DNA of 64,000 nucleotides from Phialocephala subalpina (GCA_900073065.1 FJOG01000018.1:389592-453591), one strand, 5' to 3'; positions 11,245 through 21,060 are shown, counted from the first letter of the stretch. Program-made: numbers and translations. Notes: generated by a model not told the origin, from the sequence alone.

Positions 11245-11655
11245 TTATTTTACAGATCTAAGCAGGCTGAGTTGATCCTCATACACGCGGCAAAGCCTCT
11301 CGCATCTGTCCTTCCTCGATTGTAGCGCCCCAACTAGCCAAGCTCGAAAGTCTTCGACCAATTCGAGACTTTCTAAGGCATCCCCTTTGCTTAGACATGC
11401 AGTACATCTGTTAATCAATGACCGTAGGGGGACATTAGAGTCGCTGAAGTCTCGGTCGACGTTGACCTGACCCTGAAAGTCCTTCAGAAGGTTCATCACG
11501 TCTATCAACCTGTTTATTACAAATCTCAAACGAACTTCTTCGAAGTCGCGAGATTTTTCAACGTCCATTCCAAGGAAATCGATATCACAAGCGAGATCCT
11601 TCACTACGCTGTCTGTAGCGTAGTATCGTCGAAATACGTTCACAATATTTAGCAT
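11245..11655 (-). pseudogene. Family X copy 2, N-terminally decayed
   Basis: The first ATG in frame is at 11655 and leads to a 136-residue product ending LSLLRSVK. It matches copy 1 through KDFQ, SLINRCTACLSKGDALES, EDFRAWLVGALQSRKDRCE and VYEDQLSLL. Upstream of the ATG, homology with copy 1 continues at the DNA level (an AACGAGGAYCC-type match to the NEDP codons of copy 1 on the minus strand near 11731) but the reading frame is broken by stops. So the gene has lost the normal N-terminus, either as a pseudogene or as a shortened gene starting at an internal methionine. Confidence 0.5.
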
Positions 11656-12795
11656 CGCTTTCACCAACGGGCCATATCCGGTGGAACCTCGAATACTTTA
11701 TCAGTTGGAGGTCACGTGAAACACCAAGTGGGTCCTCGTTTTATGTGTATATCCCTTCCAGGTCGTGCACGCCAGTTCTTACAGAAGTGGGCCCTTCCTA
11801 ACCTCATCAAAACGCGTGAAATCGCGCTGATGAATAAACGAGAGACAATTTATTGAACTGCCCATAAAAAATGTGTAATCGCCCTCTCCGTGATGCATCT
11901 TTCCTTACTTTATCTTTACCTCTTTTTCGCTATAATGGATTCGTCCGATTTCGAACTCAGCTCTACTCTAAACACTCCGCGATGTGAGGCTCTAGGACTG
12001 TTGCCCAGTCAGATAGGTGCGTGCGTACGCGTAAAGTGCTGTCTTTTGGCCCCACGTCTGTAAGATTTTTGAAAACTGGCGTGCACGACTTGGAAGGGAT
12101 AGTCTCAGTTTCCCCCTTTCTTAAATCTACAGTAGATTCCATCTCACATACTTTGATTCATGGTGGGCATGGGTGGCGTAGTCTGTTCCTGATTCATATT
12201 CTAGAAAGTGTAAAGCTACAGGCTGATTCCTCAATGTTGGGTATTTTGATGTCTATCAATGGTAGTTTAGCTTCGCTTTAGAGATTGGAAGTCCATCGTT
12301 CGCACCCTATCCTCATATACTCCTTTAAGCCCTGCTGCGCATCGCGAAGTCTTAACCTGACTGGTTCCAACGTGGTATCGTGTCATTTTCCTCATGCAGC
12401 CAAATAGTCTCCCTATCGTTCAGGTCTCAGCTTGTATCGAGTCCATTCTTTGTTTGCCTAATCATTCACTAGCCATCACGAACGACTCACTATCCTTGGG
12501 GTAGATGAAGGACAACAAAACGACATAAATCCAGCTAGATGCATGTTGACGCATTTTTTTAATAGGCGATGAGGCAGCACAATGATACAGTACAAGATGG
12601 CATGCGAGTGTGCCCGGGCTTTTCATGCGCATCTTTCTCCTCGACCAGCTTGCGAAGTTGTTCTCTTCTTAGACTCTCTCATCATTACAGCACCTGCAGA
12701 AAGCTCTTTGAAACAAGACAGCGCTGGCACGAATATCTCAAGCATCTCACTCAGCCGAATTAGAAATCTTCTCGTGCTCTCAATTTCGGCGAATT
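11656..12795. other. Gene-poor spacer with an inverted repeat and copy B of the segmental duplication
   Basis: Contains an imperfect inverted repeat (arms about 11745-11790 and 12050-12110) and, from about 12283 to 12640, the second copy of the non-coding block described at 10614-11244. An ATG at 11935 opens a short frame (MDSSDFELSSTLNTPRCEA) followed by a GTGCGT donor-like site; I cannot extend it into a gene. Confidence 0.4.
11745..12110. repeat. Imperfect inverted repeat, about 45-60 bp arms, 260 bp loop
   Basis: The left arm read on the minus strand (GGCCCACTTCTGTAAGAACTGG then CGTGCACGACCTGGAAGGGATA) matches the right arm on the plus strand (GGCCCCACGTCTGTAAGA, a 7-9 base insertion, AACTGG, CGTGCACGACTTGGAAGGGATA). 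It lies upstream of family X copy 2. It may be a duplicated promoter in inverted orientation or a small transposon remnant. Confidence 0.55.
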
Positions 12796-13389
12796 TCATC
12801 TCACCTCCTCCAACTTCCCACTCAAACCCTCCATCACACCAGCCAATTCCCTATACACCCGGCTCTTAACCCTAATAGCCTCCACCAAGTCCTCATGAAA
12901 ACTCCCCATGACCTCGTAACATCTCGTTGAATACCCATCCTCCATCGCACCATCACAAGACCCAGCAAGTGTCCACAATTTATCGATATCATGTTCCTCT
13001 AGATATGGTTGTTTGTCCTTATTCGCCTCCACCAAGAACACTTGCAACATTTGGATCAATTCTTCTAAAGCTTTTTTCTCTTCTGGGCGTTCTTCGAAAT
13101 CGTTCTTCTTTTCTTGCCTTTGATTTTTGTTTCTCTGTTGGTCAGCGTCCCGAGCTCGTCGAGAGATGAGTCTCTCTATAGCACACTGGGCGCGTCCTCG
13201 CTCATATTTGCTGTGTGCGTCGAAGTACTTGGAGAACGCATTGGTGATTTGTGGAAGTCGACACAGACCGGGATAGACCATTAGGTTGTCTTTGGAGATG
13301 CCGTTGGCGAGAGTGTGGAGGCCGGAGATGGGTTGAGGGGGAAGGATGATGGTGAGGAGTTTTTCTTCTTTCTGTTGTTTGGAACCCAT
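12796..13389 (-). CDS. Unknown protein, possible family X copy 3
   Basis: 197 residues, single exon, ATG at 13389 (MGSKQQKEEKLLT). Helical and highly charged: a basic/acidic stretch at about residues 75-105 (RRARDADQQRNKNQRQEKK, FEERPEEKK), then LEELIQMLQVFLVEANKDKQPY, and a C-terminal VMGSFHEDLVEAIRVKSRVYRELAGVMEGLSGKLEEV. Order and spacing resemble copies 1 and 2 (LL..LQ.F block, a Cys-containing loop, then ..EDL...I..KSR.YREL), but identity is low, so membership is an inference. No signal peptide or known domain. Confidence 0.6.
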   Translation of the reverse strand: MGSKQQKEEKLLTIILPPQPISGLHTLANGISKDNLMVYPGLCRLPQITNAFSKYFDAHSKYERGRAQCAIERLISRRARDADQQRNKNQRQEKKNDFEERPEEKKALEELIQMLQVFLVEANKDKQPYLEEHDIDKLWTLAGSCDGAMEDGYSTRCYEVMGSFHEDLVEAIRVKSRVYRELAGVMEGLSGKLEEVR

Positions 13390-13998
13390 ATTGCAATGCG
13401 ATCTTTGCTCTTGTGATGATGTCCTTGACTATAGATGGATTGATCTTCGCGTTTGTTGTTGGCACAAAGTATGATGCGATGTTAGCCATGTCCTGGTCCT
13501 TCACTTGCTTTTCGTTTGCATGAACATTCATAGAGCTCTGTCGATGACTCGTTCCTGATGCGATGTGTCAGGTTTGCTCTCATGCTCTCACAGACCGCAT
13601 TGTTCACATCTATCTGATTTGATGCTACGTTCAAGTACCGCACTGTCCCAGAAACTCAAATCATTCAGCTACCTTCCGTACATCACGTGCACAATCTCAA
13701 TTCCTGCTTCCGCGTAGGATTGCTCAATTGAGTCTTCAATCTCAGGATGATCTTCCAAAGTGAAGTTCTTCGGATATAGATTAGCGAATCATTTTTACCG
13801 AAAGCTTGAATGATTCTCAATGTCAACGTTGTGCATTCGATTTTCTACTACAGACTAGTTCTCTTTGGTGTTTTGTTCTGAGTTCTCAACATCAACGTAT
13901 TGCCACGCATTCTCTTACACTTCAAATCCATCCTTAGTACAATTATCTCCACACTTGCCTCCTACCAACCCACTGCCAGTAGCTCGGTCCCCTCAATC

Positions 13999-14312
13999 TC
14001 AATCATCCAACAAGAACAGGACATCATCACCTGTGAGGTTCCTATTAGCCCAGACTCTCATTACAAGCTTGATTAACTTTGGCTTCTTCATCTCAAGCTC
14101 GTCATCGTCCTCGAAGCTAGTCAGATGTTCAATGTAGGTACTCTGGCTCATGAAAGGGATTTTAATTGCCTTCGTTCCTTTGGAAGCTTCTGCTGACGCT
14201 CCCACGTGAACCTTTCCGAGATGGTGTGGTAGACAGCTCTGTATGCATTTGGAGGCTCCCTATCTGCAGCCACGAACTTGGCGTCCCACATTACTCCTGC
14301 TCCCATGGACAT
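13999..14312 (-). pseudogene. Array member A, frame-disrupted
   Basis: From the ATG at 14312 (MSMGAGVMWDAKFVAADREP) the frame reads NAYRAVYHTISERFTWERQQKLPKE, which matches the module start VYH....F.Y...SK of its neighbours, then soon stops. A +1 frame continues the homology (TKAIKIPFMSQSTYIEHL to the end RNLTGDDVLFLLDD at 13999). The frame switch is near 14150-14170. Lengths of possible introns between the two parts do not give a correct frame with credible GT/AG sites, so a single-base lesion is more likely. It is the most distal and one of the most divergent array members. Confidence 0.45.
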
Positions 14313-14939
14313 TCTTGCTATGTTGTACAATTTGATGACTGTGTGGTTGAAGATGGTGATTTGAGGTTGATTTATTGTCGGCTATTGTGTTGAAATGATA
14401 TGATGAGTTTAATCTTTCCTGATGGTACAAGCTTACCTTTTATATTCCAGAGCTGTTATCACGGTCAAAAAGTCTTCCTGATTCACGACATTCATTGCCA
14501 ATTAACCTTGTAGCTTACCCAGCTGGAAAGGAGAATAGTCAACGTTCAAAAGGACATGATCCACAATTCCTGGGTACCTAGCACTACATCCGTACGTTCA
14601 AGTGGTTGTTGAGATCGTCGAGCTAAGTTGGAATCCCAATCCATGTGGTATTGTTGGGTCGATTGCCATAAGTGTAGATCAGATTTCACGCTCCTTTTGA
14701 GGTGTCACGTTTCGCTGGATTTTGGGAATGCAGATCTTCCTCAATGCTTTATTTAGACATTTTAATACACAGGTATGCAATTGTACTTCTAGCCAGGTAG
14801 TTGAACATCAACTTCACGTCAGGAACTTGAGGAATACTCGTGCCTATTCGTACCCCTCGCCAGCCAGGCCCAGCCTTGCTGCTACATTCTTCTCCAAAGA
14901 CTCTATCGTCTCATCTCTCCCTATCCTCAACGTCCTCAG

Positions 14940-15192
14940 TCATCCGACAAGTGCAGCGCCTTATACATGCCGAAGTACCTCCTAACATAGAGAGTATACG
15001 GAATATCGAATTGCGTGAAGTCACATCCTTCTACACGCGTGCCCATCAACTTCCGCCGTTTCTCAGTTATTGGTAACTGCAAATTGGGCGTCCCTCTGGA
15101 AGCGCCACTGTCTCTAAACCTTCAGGGACCTTGGAGCGAGGCATGTACTCGAATTCGTCACGAATGGTGTGATAGATGACTTCTTTGCGCAT
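14940..15192 (-). pseudogene. Array member B, frame-disrupted
   Basis: ATG at 15192 (MRKEVIYHTIRDEFEYMPRS) gives the module start (VIYH....F.Y...SK) and stops at 15067. The module end appears in another frame downstream: TQFDIPYTLYVRRYFGMYKALHLSDD, ending at 14940, parallel to VELPKRVVLGRKMGMFECLWVEG of the 19578 gene. Candidate GT donors to the TTTGCAG acceptor near 15080 all give the wrong phase, so I favour a frameshift near 15070-15080. A TATAAAATA site on the minus strand at 15281-15291, about 90 bp before the ATG, is the best TATA box in the array. Confidence 0.45.
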
Positions 15193-15280
15193 GTCTTCTG
15201 TGTGGTGTTGGGTGTGTATAGTATTGGGTCTGAGGATGTTCTGATCGGATGTTATTTTTGCTTTTTGTTGGAGACTTGCT

Positions 15281-15291
15281 TTTATTTTATA
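15281..15291 (-). promoter_or_regulatory. TATA-box-like site before array member B
   Basis: Minus-strand TATAAAATAAA about 90 nt upstream of the ATG at 15192. Confidence 0.4.
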
Positions 15292-15528
15292 GCTAGAAGT
15301 TGTCTCACAGGGGCATTGATTCAGATGTGCTCGCTCAGTCAGAGATCTCGGGAATCAAAATTCTGTCCAAGCCAAAGTCATGTTGCCGATTTACTGCACA
15401 AGGTCCAATCTGGGTACTGGATTTAAAGCAACGAGGATTGTTCATGAATATATCAGACATCAAACCCCGGAAGCCCAACTCGTCTATCCATTCAACGTAC
15501 ACCTCACTGCTTCCCGCCCGGTATTCCC

Positions 15529-16605
15529 TTACACTCCATCAATCTTGTCTTCACTCTTGTAATTGTCCTTCCCCGCTTTCTCTCTATCTACGAAAATCCA
15601 GCTGTAGGGCGCACCTCTCTGTTTAGCCCGTTTAATATGTCCCGGCAATTGCAACACCCTCCATGTTCCGTACTCACTGCGCGGGTTTGTTGAGACCCCT
15701 GTTATCCTGACAGTTTCTGTTGTTTCAAGCCTAACAAGATCCGTTTCAACATCTTCCGCAAGCTTCGAATATTTGATTCTGTACCATTTCTTTGTTGCCT
15801 CTTTATAGACGACTACCCAGCCATTTTTATTTCCCTTTGGCGTTGGTTTACCCTCCGTGCGGGACGGGAATATCGTACGGGATACTTCTTCACGGCTCAA
15901 GTGGTCCGTACGTTTGAGTATGGAATGAAGTTTTGCTGGACGTATCGAGCGGTGGCTGGGTAGATGGGTTGAGGATGGGGGTTCCTCTCTGGGTGGTAGA
16001 ATTGAGAATGAGATTCTGGAACGCGTTGTTATTGAACGGCTCGAGCTGCTTGTCTGTTGAGCTGAGGATGAGCCCTTGGCCTTTTGAGTCGAAGATGAAG
16101 CTTTGGTCTGTTGAGGTGTGGTTGAGGATTTAGTCTTTTGAGCTGAGGATGATGCTTTGGTCTTCTGAGCTGAAGCTGAAGGTTTAGCGTGTGGAGTTGA
16201 GGATGAAGGTTTAGTCTTTTGAGCTGAGGTTGAGGCTTTGGCTTGTTGAGTCAAGGACGAATATTTTGTCTGTTGGGCTGAGGATGATGGTTTGGTCTTT
16301 TGAGTTGAAGATGAGGGTCTGGCTTGTTGACTTGAGGACGAGTGCTTCGTCCGCTGAGCTGAGGCTGAAGGTTCGGCTTGCTGACTCGACGAGGACGAAT
16401 GCCTTGACTGTTGAGCCGATTTTGAAGCCTGTGCATGTGATCTTATTGCACGACTCGAGTGGCTAGGTGGTTGGACTGAGGAAGCTCTGGCACGTGACGC
16501 TGCTGTTGTATGGCTCGAGTGGCCGGCGGTGGGCTTAGTTGAAGAAGAGCGTTTGGAATGCTTTTTGTCAGGCATGTTCGCATTGTTGATGTCATTATCG
16601 GACAT
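15529..16605 (-). CDS. Array member C: low-complexity repeat protein with C-terminal array module
   Basis: 358 residues, one exon, ATG at 16605. Residues 1-60 are Ser/Ala/Arg-rich. Residues of about 60-205 are a tandem array of roughly a dozen 11-12 residue units of the type SSSAQKTKA (variants SASAQRTKH, SSSTQKTKP). After a Ser/Pro linker (SFSILPPREEPPSSTHLP) the C-terminal module begins NGWVVVYKEATKKWYRIKYSKL and ends QLPGHIKRAKQRGAPYSWIFVDREK, parallel in position to the other array genes (Y...K.W..K.SKL and LP......R....Y...FV). The repeat region should be disordered and phosphorylatable. No signal peptide. Function unknown. Confidence 0.7.
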   Translation of the reverse strand: MSDNDINNANMPDKKHSKRSSSTKPTAGHSSHTTAASRARASSVQPPSHSSRAIRSHAQASKSAQQSRHSSSSSQQAEPSASAQRTKHSSSSQQARPSSSTQKTKPSSSAQQTKYSSLTQQAKASTSAQKTKPSSSTPHAKPSASAQKTKASSSAQKTKSSTTPQQTKASSSTQKAKGSSSAQQTSSSSRSITTRSRISFSILPPREEPPSSTHLPSHRSIRPAKLHSILKRTDHLSREEVSRTIFPSRTEGKPTPKGNKNGWVVVYKEATKKWYRIKYSKLAEDVETDLVRLETTETVRITGVSTNPRSEYGTWRVLQLPGHIKRAKQRGAPYSWIFVDREKAGKDNYKSEDKIDGV

Positions 16606-17012
16606 GAGAACTTGAATTTATGGAAAGTTGTGTTGAGAACTTCCATGTAACTCGTGCAACGGAAAGGGGTTGGAATCATTGTGAGACCTAGTTGAGTCAA
16701 CCACCTTTACTCAATATACAAACTTCATAGCCTTGTCATCCGCGCGTACTCTTGAGGAAGCATTCTTCACTCATATTTCGTAATTCGCAATATTCGATTC
16801 ATCCGCGCGCTGTCATACATTCAGTCTAAAGTTCTTTACTCGATGCATAATGGTTCTTCACAGCTTGCTAGCGGTTTATGAGTTGCTCGAGACTACAATG
16901 CCGGAGTCTCTAGTAATGTAAAGCCCAATCGTGGCTTCTCAAGTCCCCATGTGAACCTCCAAGCTGGACCGCAATCTCTCGTCGAATTCCTTTCCAAGAA
17001 CCACCACGTGCA

Positions 17013-17315
17013 TCAAAACATCTTCACGTACAATGTCGTAATATCTCCATTCTGCACACCCTTCTTCACCCACCCATTGTCCTCAATATTCACCCATCTC
17101 ACGTACATAGCCTCCTTCGATGCAACAGAAAGCTTTAGCTTGAATGGTATCGTATCGTCTTTATTCACGTAGATTCTCGAGTACTTTTGAATGTTTCCGA
17201 AGACTTCTGATTCGGTTTGAGTGATCGCTTTTGGGGGAGTTCCAAAGAAGTCGAAGACTGCCAAATTCGGATCTTCATTGTTCGATTCCTTGTTGAAGAT
17301 TTTAAGTAGAGACAT
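17013..17315 (-). CDS. Array member D, small unknown protein
   Basis: 100 residues using the ATG at 17315 (MSLLKIFNKESNNEDPNLAV); the frame is open for another 80 codons upstream but without protein-like sequence. The product has almost only the module: VFDFFGTPPKAITQTESEVF at the start, then KYSRIYVNKDDTIPFKLKLS, and the end GVQNGDITTLYVKMF, which mirrors the G.FK.LFVE end of other members. It is one of the more divergent copies, so membership rests on position, size and the C-terminal pattern. No signal peptide or transmembrane segment. Confidence 0.5.
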   Translation of the reverse strand: MSLLKIFNKESNNEDPNLAVFDFFGTPPKAITQTESEVFGNIQKYSRIYVNKDDTIPFKLKLSVASKEAMYVRWVNIEDNGWVKKGVQNGDITTLYVKMF

Positions 17316-17578
17316 AATGAGGTGTTGAGATGACCAAGTTTTTTGTCGGAATAGATAGGTGCGAGTGATACATGGTGGCAAATCTTGAGCTGACGGCGAC
17401 GTGACGAGACATATATAGAACACCTCACTCACCCTGAAGGCCATAGCTATGATTAAACCTTTTACTTTTCTACAAATTAAATTCAATCGTCTTGTGTCAT
17501 CTTGCCTTGTGACTCGAAGTGACCTTTGCATCCACCGCAACCAAGAAGTATCCCACAATATCCTACCAAGCCCTCAGA

Positions 17579-17976
17579 CTACTTTCTTACATATAACTTT
17601 TTGTATTTTCCTATCAATGTTCCCAAAATCATCTTCGCCGGGAACCGAGAAGTGCAAACCCTTTTATCTTGTTCACGCAAATGCAGTCCATACTCGAACG
17701 ACAGCATCGTGTCTCCCATACCGATATCCCACGAGATATATTTATCGCTGTCCCTGTCGATCACTGAGCGAGGGACCTTGCTGAATTTCTCTGTATGAAT
17801 ATCGTAGGTGTACACATTGGGGTGTGCTACTGTGCGTGGTTTAGAAAGTGTTTCAAGGTCTTGGGGTATTGATGATTTGCTGGAGAAGTCGGTGGAGAGT
17901 GTTAAAGCAAGGATATCCTAGAACACACGTCGAGAATTTTATACAAGACCTCATCTTGGAAGGCGACAGATACCAT
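17579..17976 (-). CDS. Array member E, small unknown protein
   Basis: The module is clear: NVYTYDIHTEKFSKVPRSVI (compare VY.W....FSYK..S.I) and the end RFPAKMILGTLIGKYKKLYVRK (compare LP.RV.LGR..G.F..L.VE). The open frame starts after a stop at about 17918 and contains no ATG before the module. The only solution I found is a start codon alone in exon 1: ATG at 17974-17976 directly followed by GTATCT, a 56-nt intron, and a TTCTAG acceptor, with exon 2 at 17579-17917 (MDILALTLSTDFSSKSSIPQ). This gives 113 residues in frame. The start is uncertain; the C-terminal part is solid. Confidence 0.5.
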
Positions 17977-18065
17977 TCAAAGCATTCTCTTATTCAACAT
18001 CCAAATGTCGTGTGACTTGAAGTACCCTTCCTACCACCTCGAGCAAGAAGTATTCCAACCAAGCC

Positions 18066-18521
18066 TCATACCCGCGAAAATGAAGCAGGAGACTCCCCAC
18101 TACCCCTCATCTCCTTCTCCCTCCGATCCCTATCCTCGATCCACACCGTCTCAAACCTCCTCAAAAGGTTCCTCCCAAAATACACCTTCCTCGGCAACTC
18201 GACCATCCTCGAACTTTCAAACTTCGCCCCCCACGGCGTCAATCGAACTTTTTTCGAGAATCTCGGAATAGGGACTCCGCATGCATACTTGTCGAGTTTC
18301 GATAGACGTTTGTAGGAGAATGTTGAGGAATGCCAGTGATATACCAACTCGAGAGTGTCGTGAGGGTTTCTTTTCGCGTCCTTCGAGTCCTTTTTCAGGT
18401 CTTGTTTCGGATGGCTGGGCAATCCGTGGAGCGCGATTTGGCTTGGTCCTGAGCTCGAAGACTCTTTAGACTTTTCTCTGTTTCGCATTTTGAGAGTTTC
18501 TGGAGGATCGTAGAGAGACAT
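18066..18521 (-). CDS. Array member F, small unknown protein with clear module
   Basis: 151 residues from the ATG at 18521 (MSLYDPPETLKMRNREKSKE). A charged, Ser/Lys-rich N-terminus (residues 1-55) precedes the module LELVYHWHSSTFSYKRLSKL and its end MVELPRKVYFGRNLLRRFE followed by TVWIEDRD. A short Arg/Ser tail closes the protein. With the genes at 19578 and 20253 it defines the family best: the FSYK(R/K).S(K/E)(L/I) core and LP.(R/K)V..GR are identical or conservative in all three. No signal peptide; likely intracellular. Function unknown. Confidence 0.65.
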   Translation of the reverse strand: MSLYDPPETLKMRNREKSKESSSSGPSQIALHGLPSHPKQDLKKDSKDAKRNPHDTLELVYHWHSSTFSYKRLSKLDKYACGVPIPRFSKKVRLTPWGAKFESSRMVELPRKVYFGRNLLRRFETVWIEDRDRREKEMRGSGESPASFSRV

Positions 18522-18990
18522 GGCGGCGTTCGGAAGACGTGAGAGTGAAGTGATGATTCTGCAAGTCCAACCTGGTTTCTTCTGAGGGAAGCAATATTGA
18601 AAAAATATTCCAGAGCTTTGGTTGCGATATTGATATGAGACTTCTTGGCCAGAACGGTGAGCATCCAAGTAGTGGCAAAAGTAGATGTGTTGTTCTATCT
18701 GTGGTTGCTGGCTAGAAGTGGTAGGAGGTGCATCTGCAGCGCTCCTTCCTCGCACACAAGATAGATGAATCAACTAACATTTGGTACGATGTTGATGCTA
18801 GCAGAATCATGGTCATCTTACTGATGACTCCGAAGGTTCACTGCCTGTACAGGTTTGCTCAGATTCATCGTCGCTGTGAATCTGTGGTGGTACAACTTGG
18901 ACACAATCCACTCCGCAGCATGTAGAACATCCCAAGACTACTCTCTCATTTTCCCGAGAACCCCCCCCCCTTTAGCTCCTTCCTCATGCA

Positions 18991-19272
18991 CTAAATCCTC
19001 ACAAACAAAAGCTTGAATCTTCCCTCTTTCCAACCCGTGACGACCTCATCTGGTAACTCGACCTCCACCTTCCGGTCCAGCGCTACCCCATATTCGGCAG
19101 CTGGAACCATGCACATGTAGACCTTCTCCTGCTCTATCAGACAACCGCCGAATTCATGCTCCTCTGTCTCGGACTCGGCCAAAATTTCGTTGATACACAG
19201 ATTTGAGAGAGGTTGAGGGCTCAAGATTTCCTCCACGCCACGTGCCGGAGTCGATTCGCAGAATTCGGACAT
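18991..19272 (-). CDS. Array member G, small unknown protein (start uncertain)
   Basis: From the first in-frame ATG at 19272 (MSEFCESTPARGVEEILSPQ) the product is 93 residues. It ends with KVEVELPDEVVTGWKEGRFKLLFVRI, the module end of the array family (LP.EV..G...G.FK.LFV). The expected module start (VY.W..) is degenerate here (KVYMCMVPAAEYGVALD). The same frame is open, without ATG, to about 19470, so an upstream exon may exist. The downstream neighbour at 18066 has the same orientation. Confidence 0.45.
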   Translation of the reverse strand: MSEFCESTPARGVEEILSPQPLSNLCINEILAESETEEHEFGGCLIEQEKVYMCMVPAAEYGVALDRKVEVELPDEVVTGWKEGRFKLLFVRI

Positions 19273-19577
19273 TGCGACTTCTTCGACTGCTGACTTGGAG
19301 ACGATGGACGCTATTAGGAGGGGTTCGAGAGCTGTTGGTACACACGTCTTGTTCGTCAAGAAAAGTGACGAGGAGTACTTCGACAGGTAGGAGAGAAAAT
19401 TGAAGAAAGTGTTCTCTGTTCCCAGATTTTGTGCAATATGATCACAGACCGGTGAATCAGTAATCCTTCATCCTGACAAGCATTACAATCTTGGTCATGA
19501 CCTGTGAATCCCAAGACTCAAAGCCCCTCCTCCACACCATTATTCTTCTTGACCCCATTCCCTCTTCTACATACCCC

Positions 19578-19937
19578 TCATTCAACCTTCCCCTCAACCC
19601 ACAAACATTCAAACATCCCCATCTTCCTCCCGAGTACCACCCTCTTTGGCAGCTCCACCATCCTCACAAGTAGCACCTTCTTATGCTTATTCGTGTCTAC
19701 CCTCGGCCTGATCTCCACCACTTTCACTCCTTTCCCAATTTCTATTCTGGTAGCGTCTTTCTGGTCGATCTCTGACAGCTTCTTGTATGAGAACTTTTGG
19801 CTCTTCCAGTTGTAGGATAATGAGAGGGGTCCGTTTTTCGAGGGTGGATCTTGAGGAGGGTGGGGTGGCGAGGTGGGAGGCGGGGTAATTGGCGGGGTGG
19901 GAGGACGAACTGTTGAAATATCGTTCGCGATGAACAT
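19578..19937 (-). CDS. Array member H, small unknown protein with clear module
   Basis: 119 residues, one exon, ATG at 19937 (MFIANDISTVRPPTPP). A short proline-rich N-terminus (residues 10-35) leads into the module: LSLSYNWKSQKFSYKKLSEI, IEIGKGVKVVEIRPRVDTNK, and MVELPKRVVLGRKMGMFE followed by CLWVEGKVE. This is the shortest intact copy and shows the module limits well, about 84 residues. No signal peptide, no membrane segment, no cysteines suggesting a metal site. Function unknown. Confidence 0.65.
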   Translation of the reverse strand: MFIANDISTVRPPTPPITPPPTSPPHPPQDPPSKNGPLSLSYNWKSQKFSYKKLSEIDQKDATRIEIGKGVKVVEIRPRVDTNKHKKVLLVRMVELPKRVVLGRKMGMFECLWVEGKVE

Positions 19938-20252
19938 AATTTTCTAGTGAAAGCCAGTCGGTGAGAGAAAGAGAGAACAAATTTTGAAGTTGGAAGAGGA
20001 GATGTTGTTGTGAGATGAGAGGCTGGATTATGCGGGGTACTGAAATGATTTATAAATAGAAACTCGAGGTTTAAGATTCAGCCACAATCCTATCACGAGA
20101 ACGCCAACGACGCCACGATATGAATCCCTGCCTCTTCCATCGCTCAAAGACCGCTCCTTTTCCTTGCGCAAAAGGCATTCCAATTTCCGAGAGCGAGAAG
20201 CAAACTGAAAGTAACACCATCGAACATCCTTTCCCCCGCATCAAAACCTACC

Positions 20253-20684
20253 TCAATTATTAATCTCCCCCTCAATAAACAATACCTTAAACTTCCCCAA
20301 CCACTTCCTCCCCCAATAAACCCTCATCGGCAATGTCAATGTCCTCGCACCTATGTTGATCCCACATTCATCTCGTATATTACGAGGCTTGACCTCAAGT
20401 TTCTTGGCTCCTTTCGCAATCCGCGCTTGAATTGCACTCTGCTCGATCTTTGAATGTCGCTTGTAGGAGAAGGTTCTTGTATTCCAGTCGTAGACTGCTT
20501 CGAGAGGGTCGCGGGGTGTGTAGTCTGAGTGGGAATAATCGCGAGGCGATATTGGTGATATTGACGATATTGGCGATGCTCGTGATGCTCGTGGTGGCCG
20601 TGATGGCCGTGATGCTGGTGGTATTGATATTCGTAGTGAGGGTCGGGTAATAGGAGGGAGCTCTGCTGTGGAGTCCGGAGGCAT
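20253..20684 (-). CDS. Array member I, small unknown protein with clear module
   Basis: 143 residues from the ATG at 20684 (MPPDSTAELPPITRPSLRIS). The N-terminus contains a Ser/Arg/Pro-rich stretch with a short repeat (PSRPPRASRASPISSISPIS). The module runs LEAVYDWNTRTFSYKRHSKI, ARIAKGAKKLEVKPR, LTLPMRVYWGRKWLGKFK and VLFIEGEINN. It matches the 19578 and 18066 genes at the conserved positions. Function unknown. Confidence 0.65.
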   Translation of the reverse strand: MPPDSTAELPPITRPSLRISIPPASRPSRPPRASRASPISSISPISPRDYSHSDYTPRDPLEAVYDWNTRTFSYKRHSKIEQSAIQARIAKGAKKLEVKPRNIRDECGINIGARTLTLPMRVYWGRKWLGKFKVLFIEGEINN

Positions 20685-21060
20685 TGTGTAGAGCTTTGAT
20701 TGTAAACAAAGAAACTTTTGGGAATCAAGGTTCAATAGAGTTGAAGAGTTTTGAAAAGTTTTGATTAGTATGTCTGTACATATCACCTACCTTAAACACG
20801 GTTTTCTAGACAAACATGTAGTGAATGGGAGACTCGCTGTATGACTGGAGACTCTTGAGGAACTGCTGCCCTACCTCAAAGTTTGCTGTTATGCACCGCA
20901 ATTGAGCACCCTCGTGGTGATTTTTCATCGATGTCAGCGAGCATCATCCAGATGGGCATACTTCCCTGCATCTCTCTCCAGGAACTCTCTCCTCCACTCT
21001 CAATTCTCCAGCACGTTCTCCCCCACCCTCACTCCAACCCCACAACATATACATACAAAA

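Noticed and set aside
18961..18970. Run of ten C as a functional element
   Set aside because: Lies in the 3' flank of array member G; a simple homopolymer with no context.
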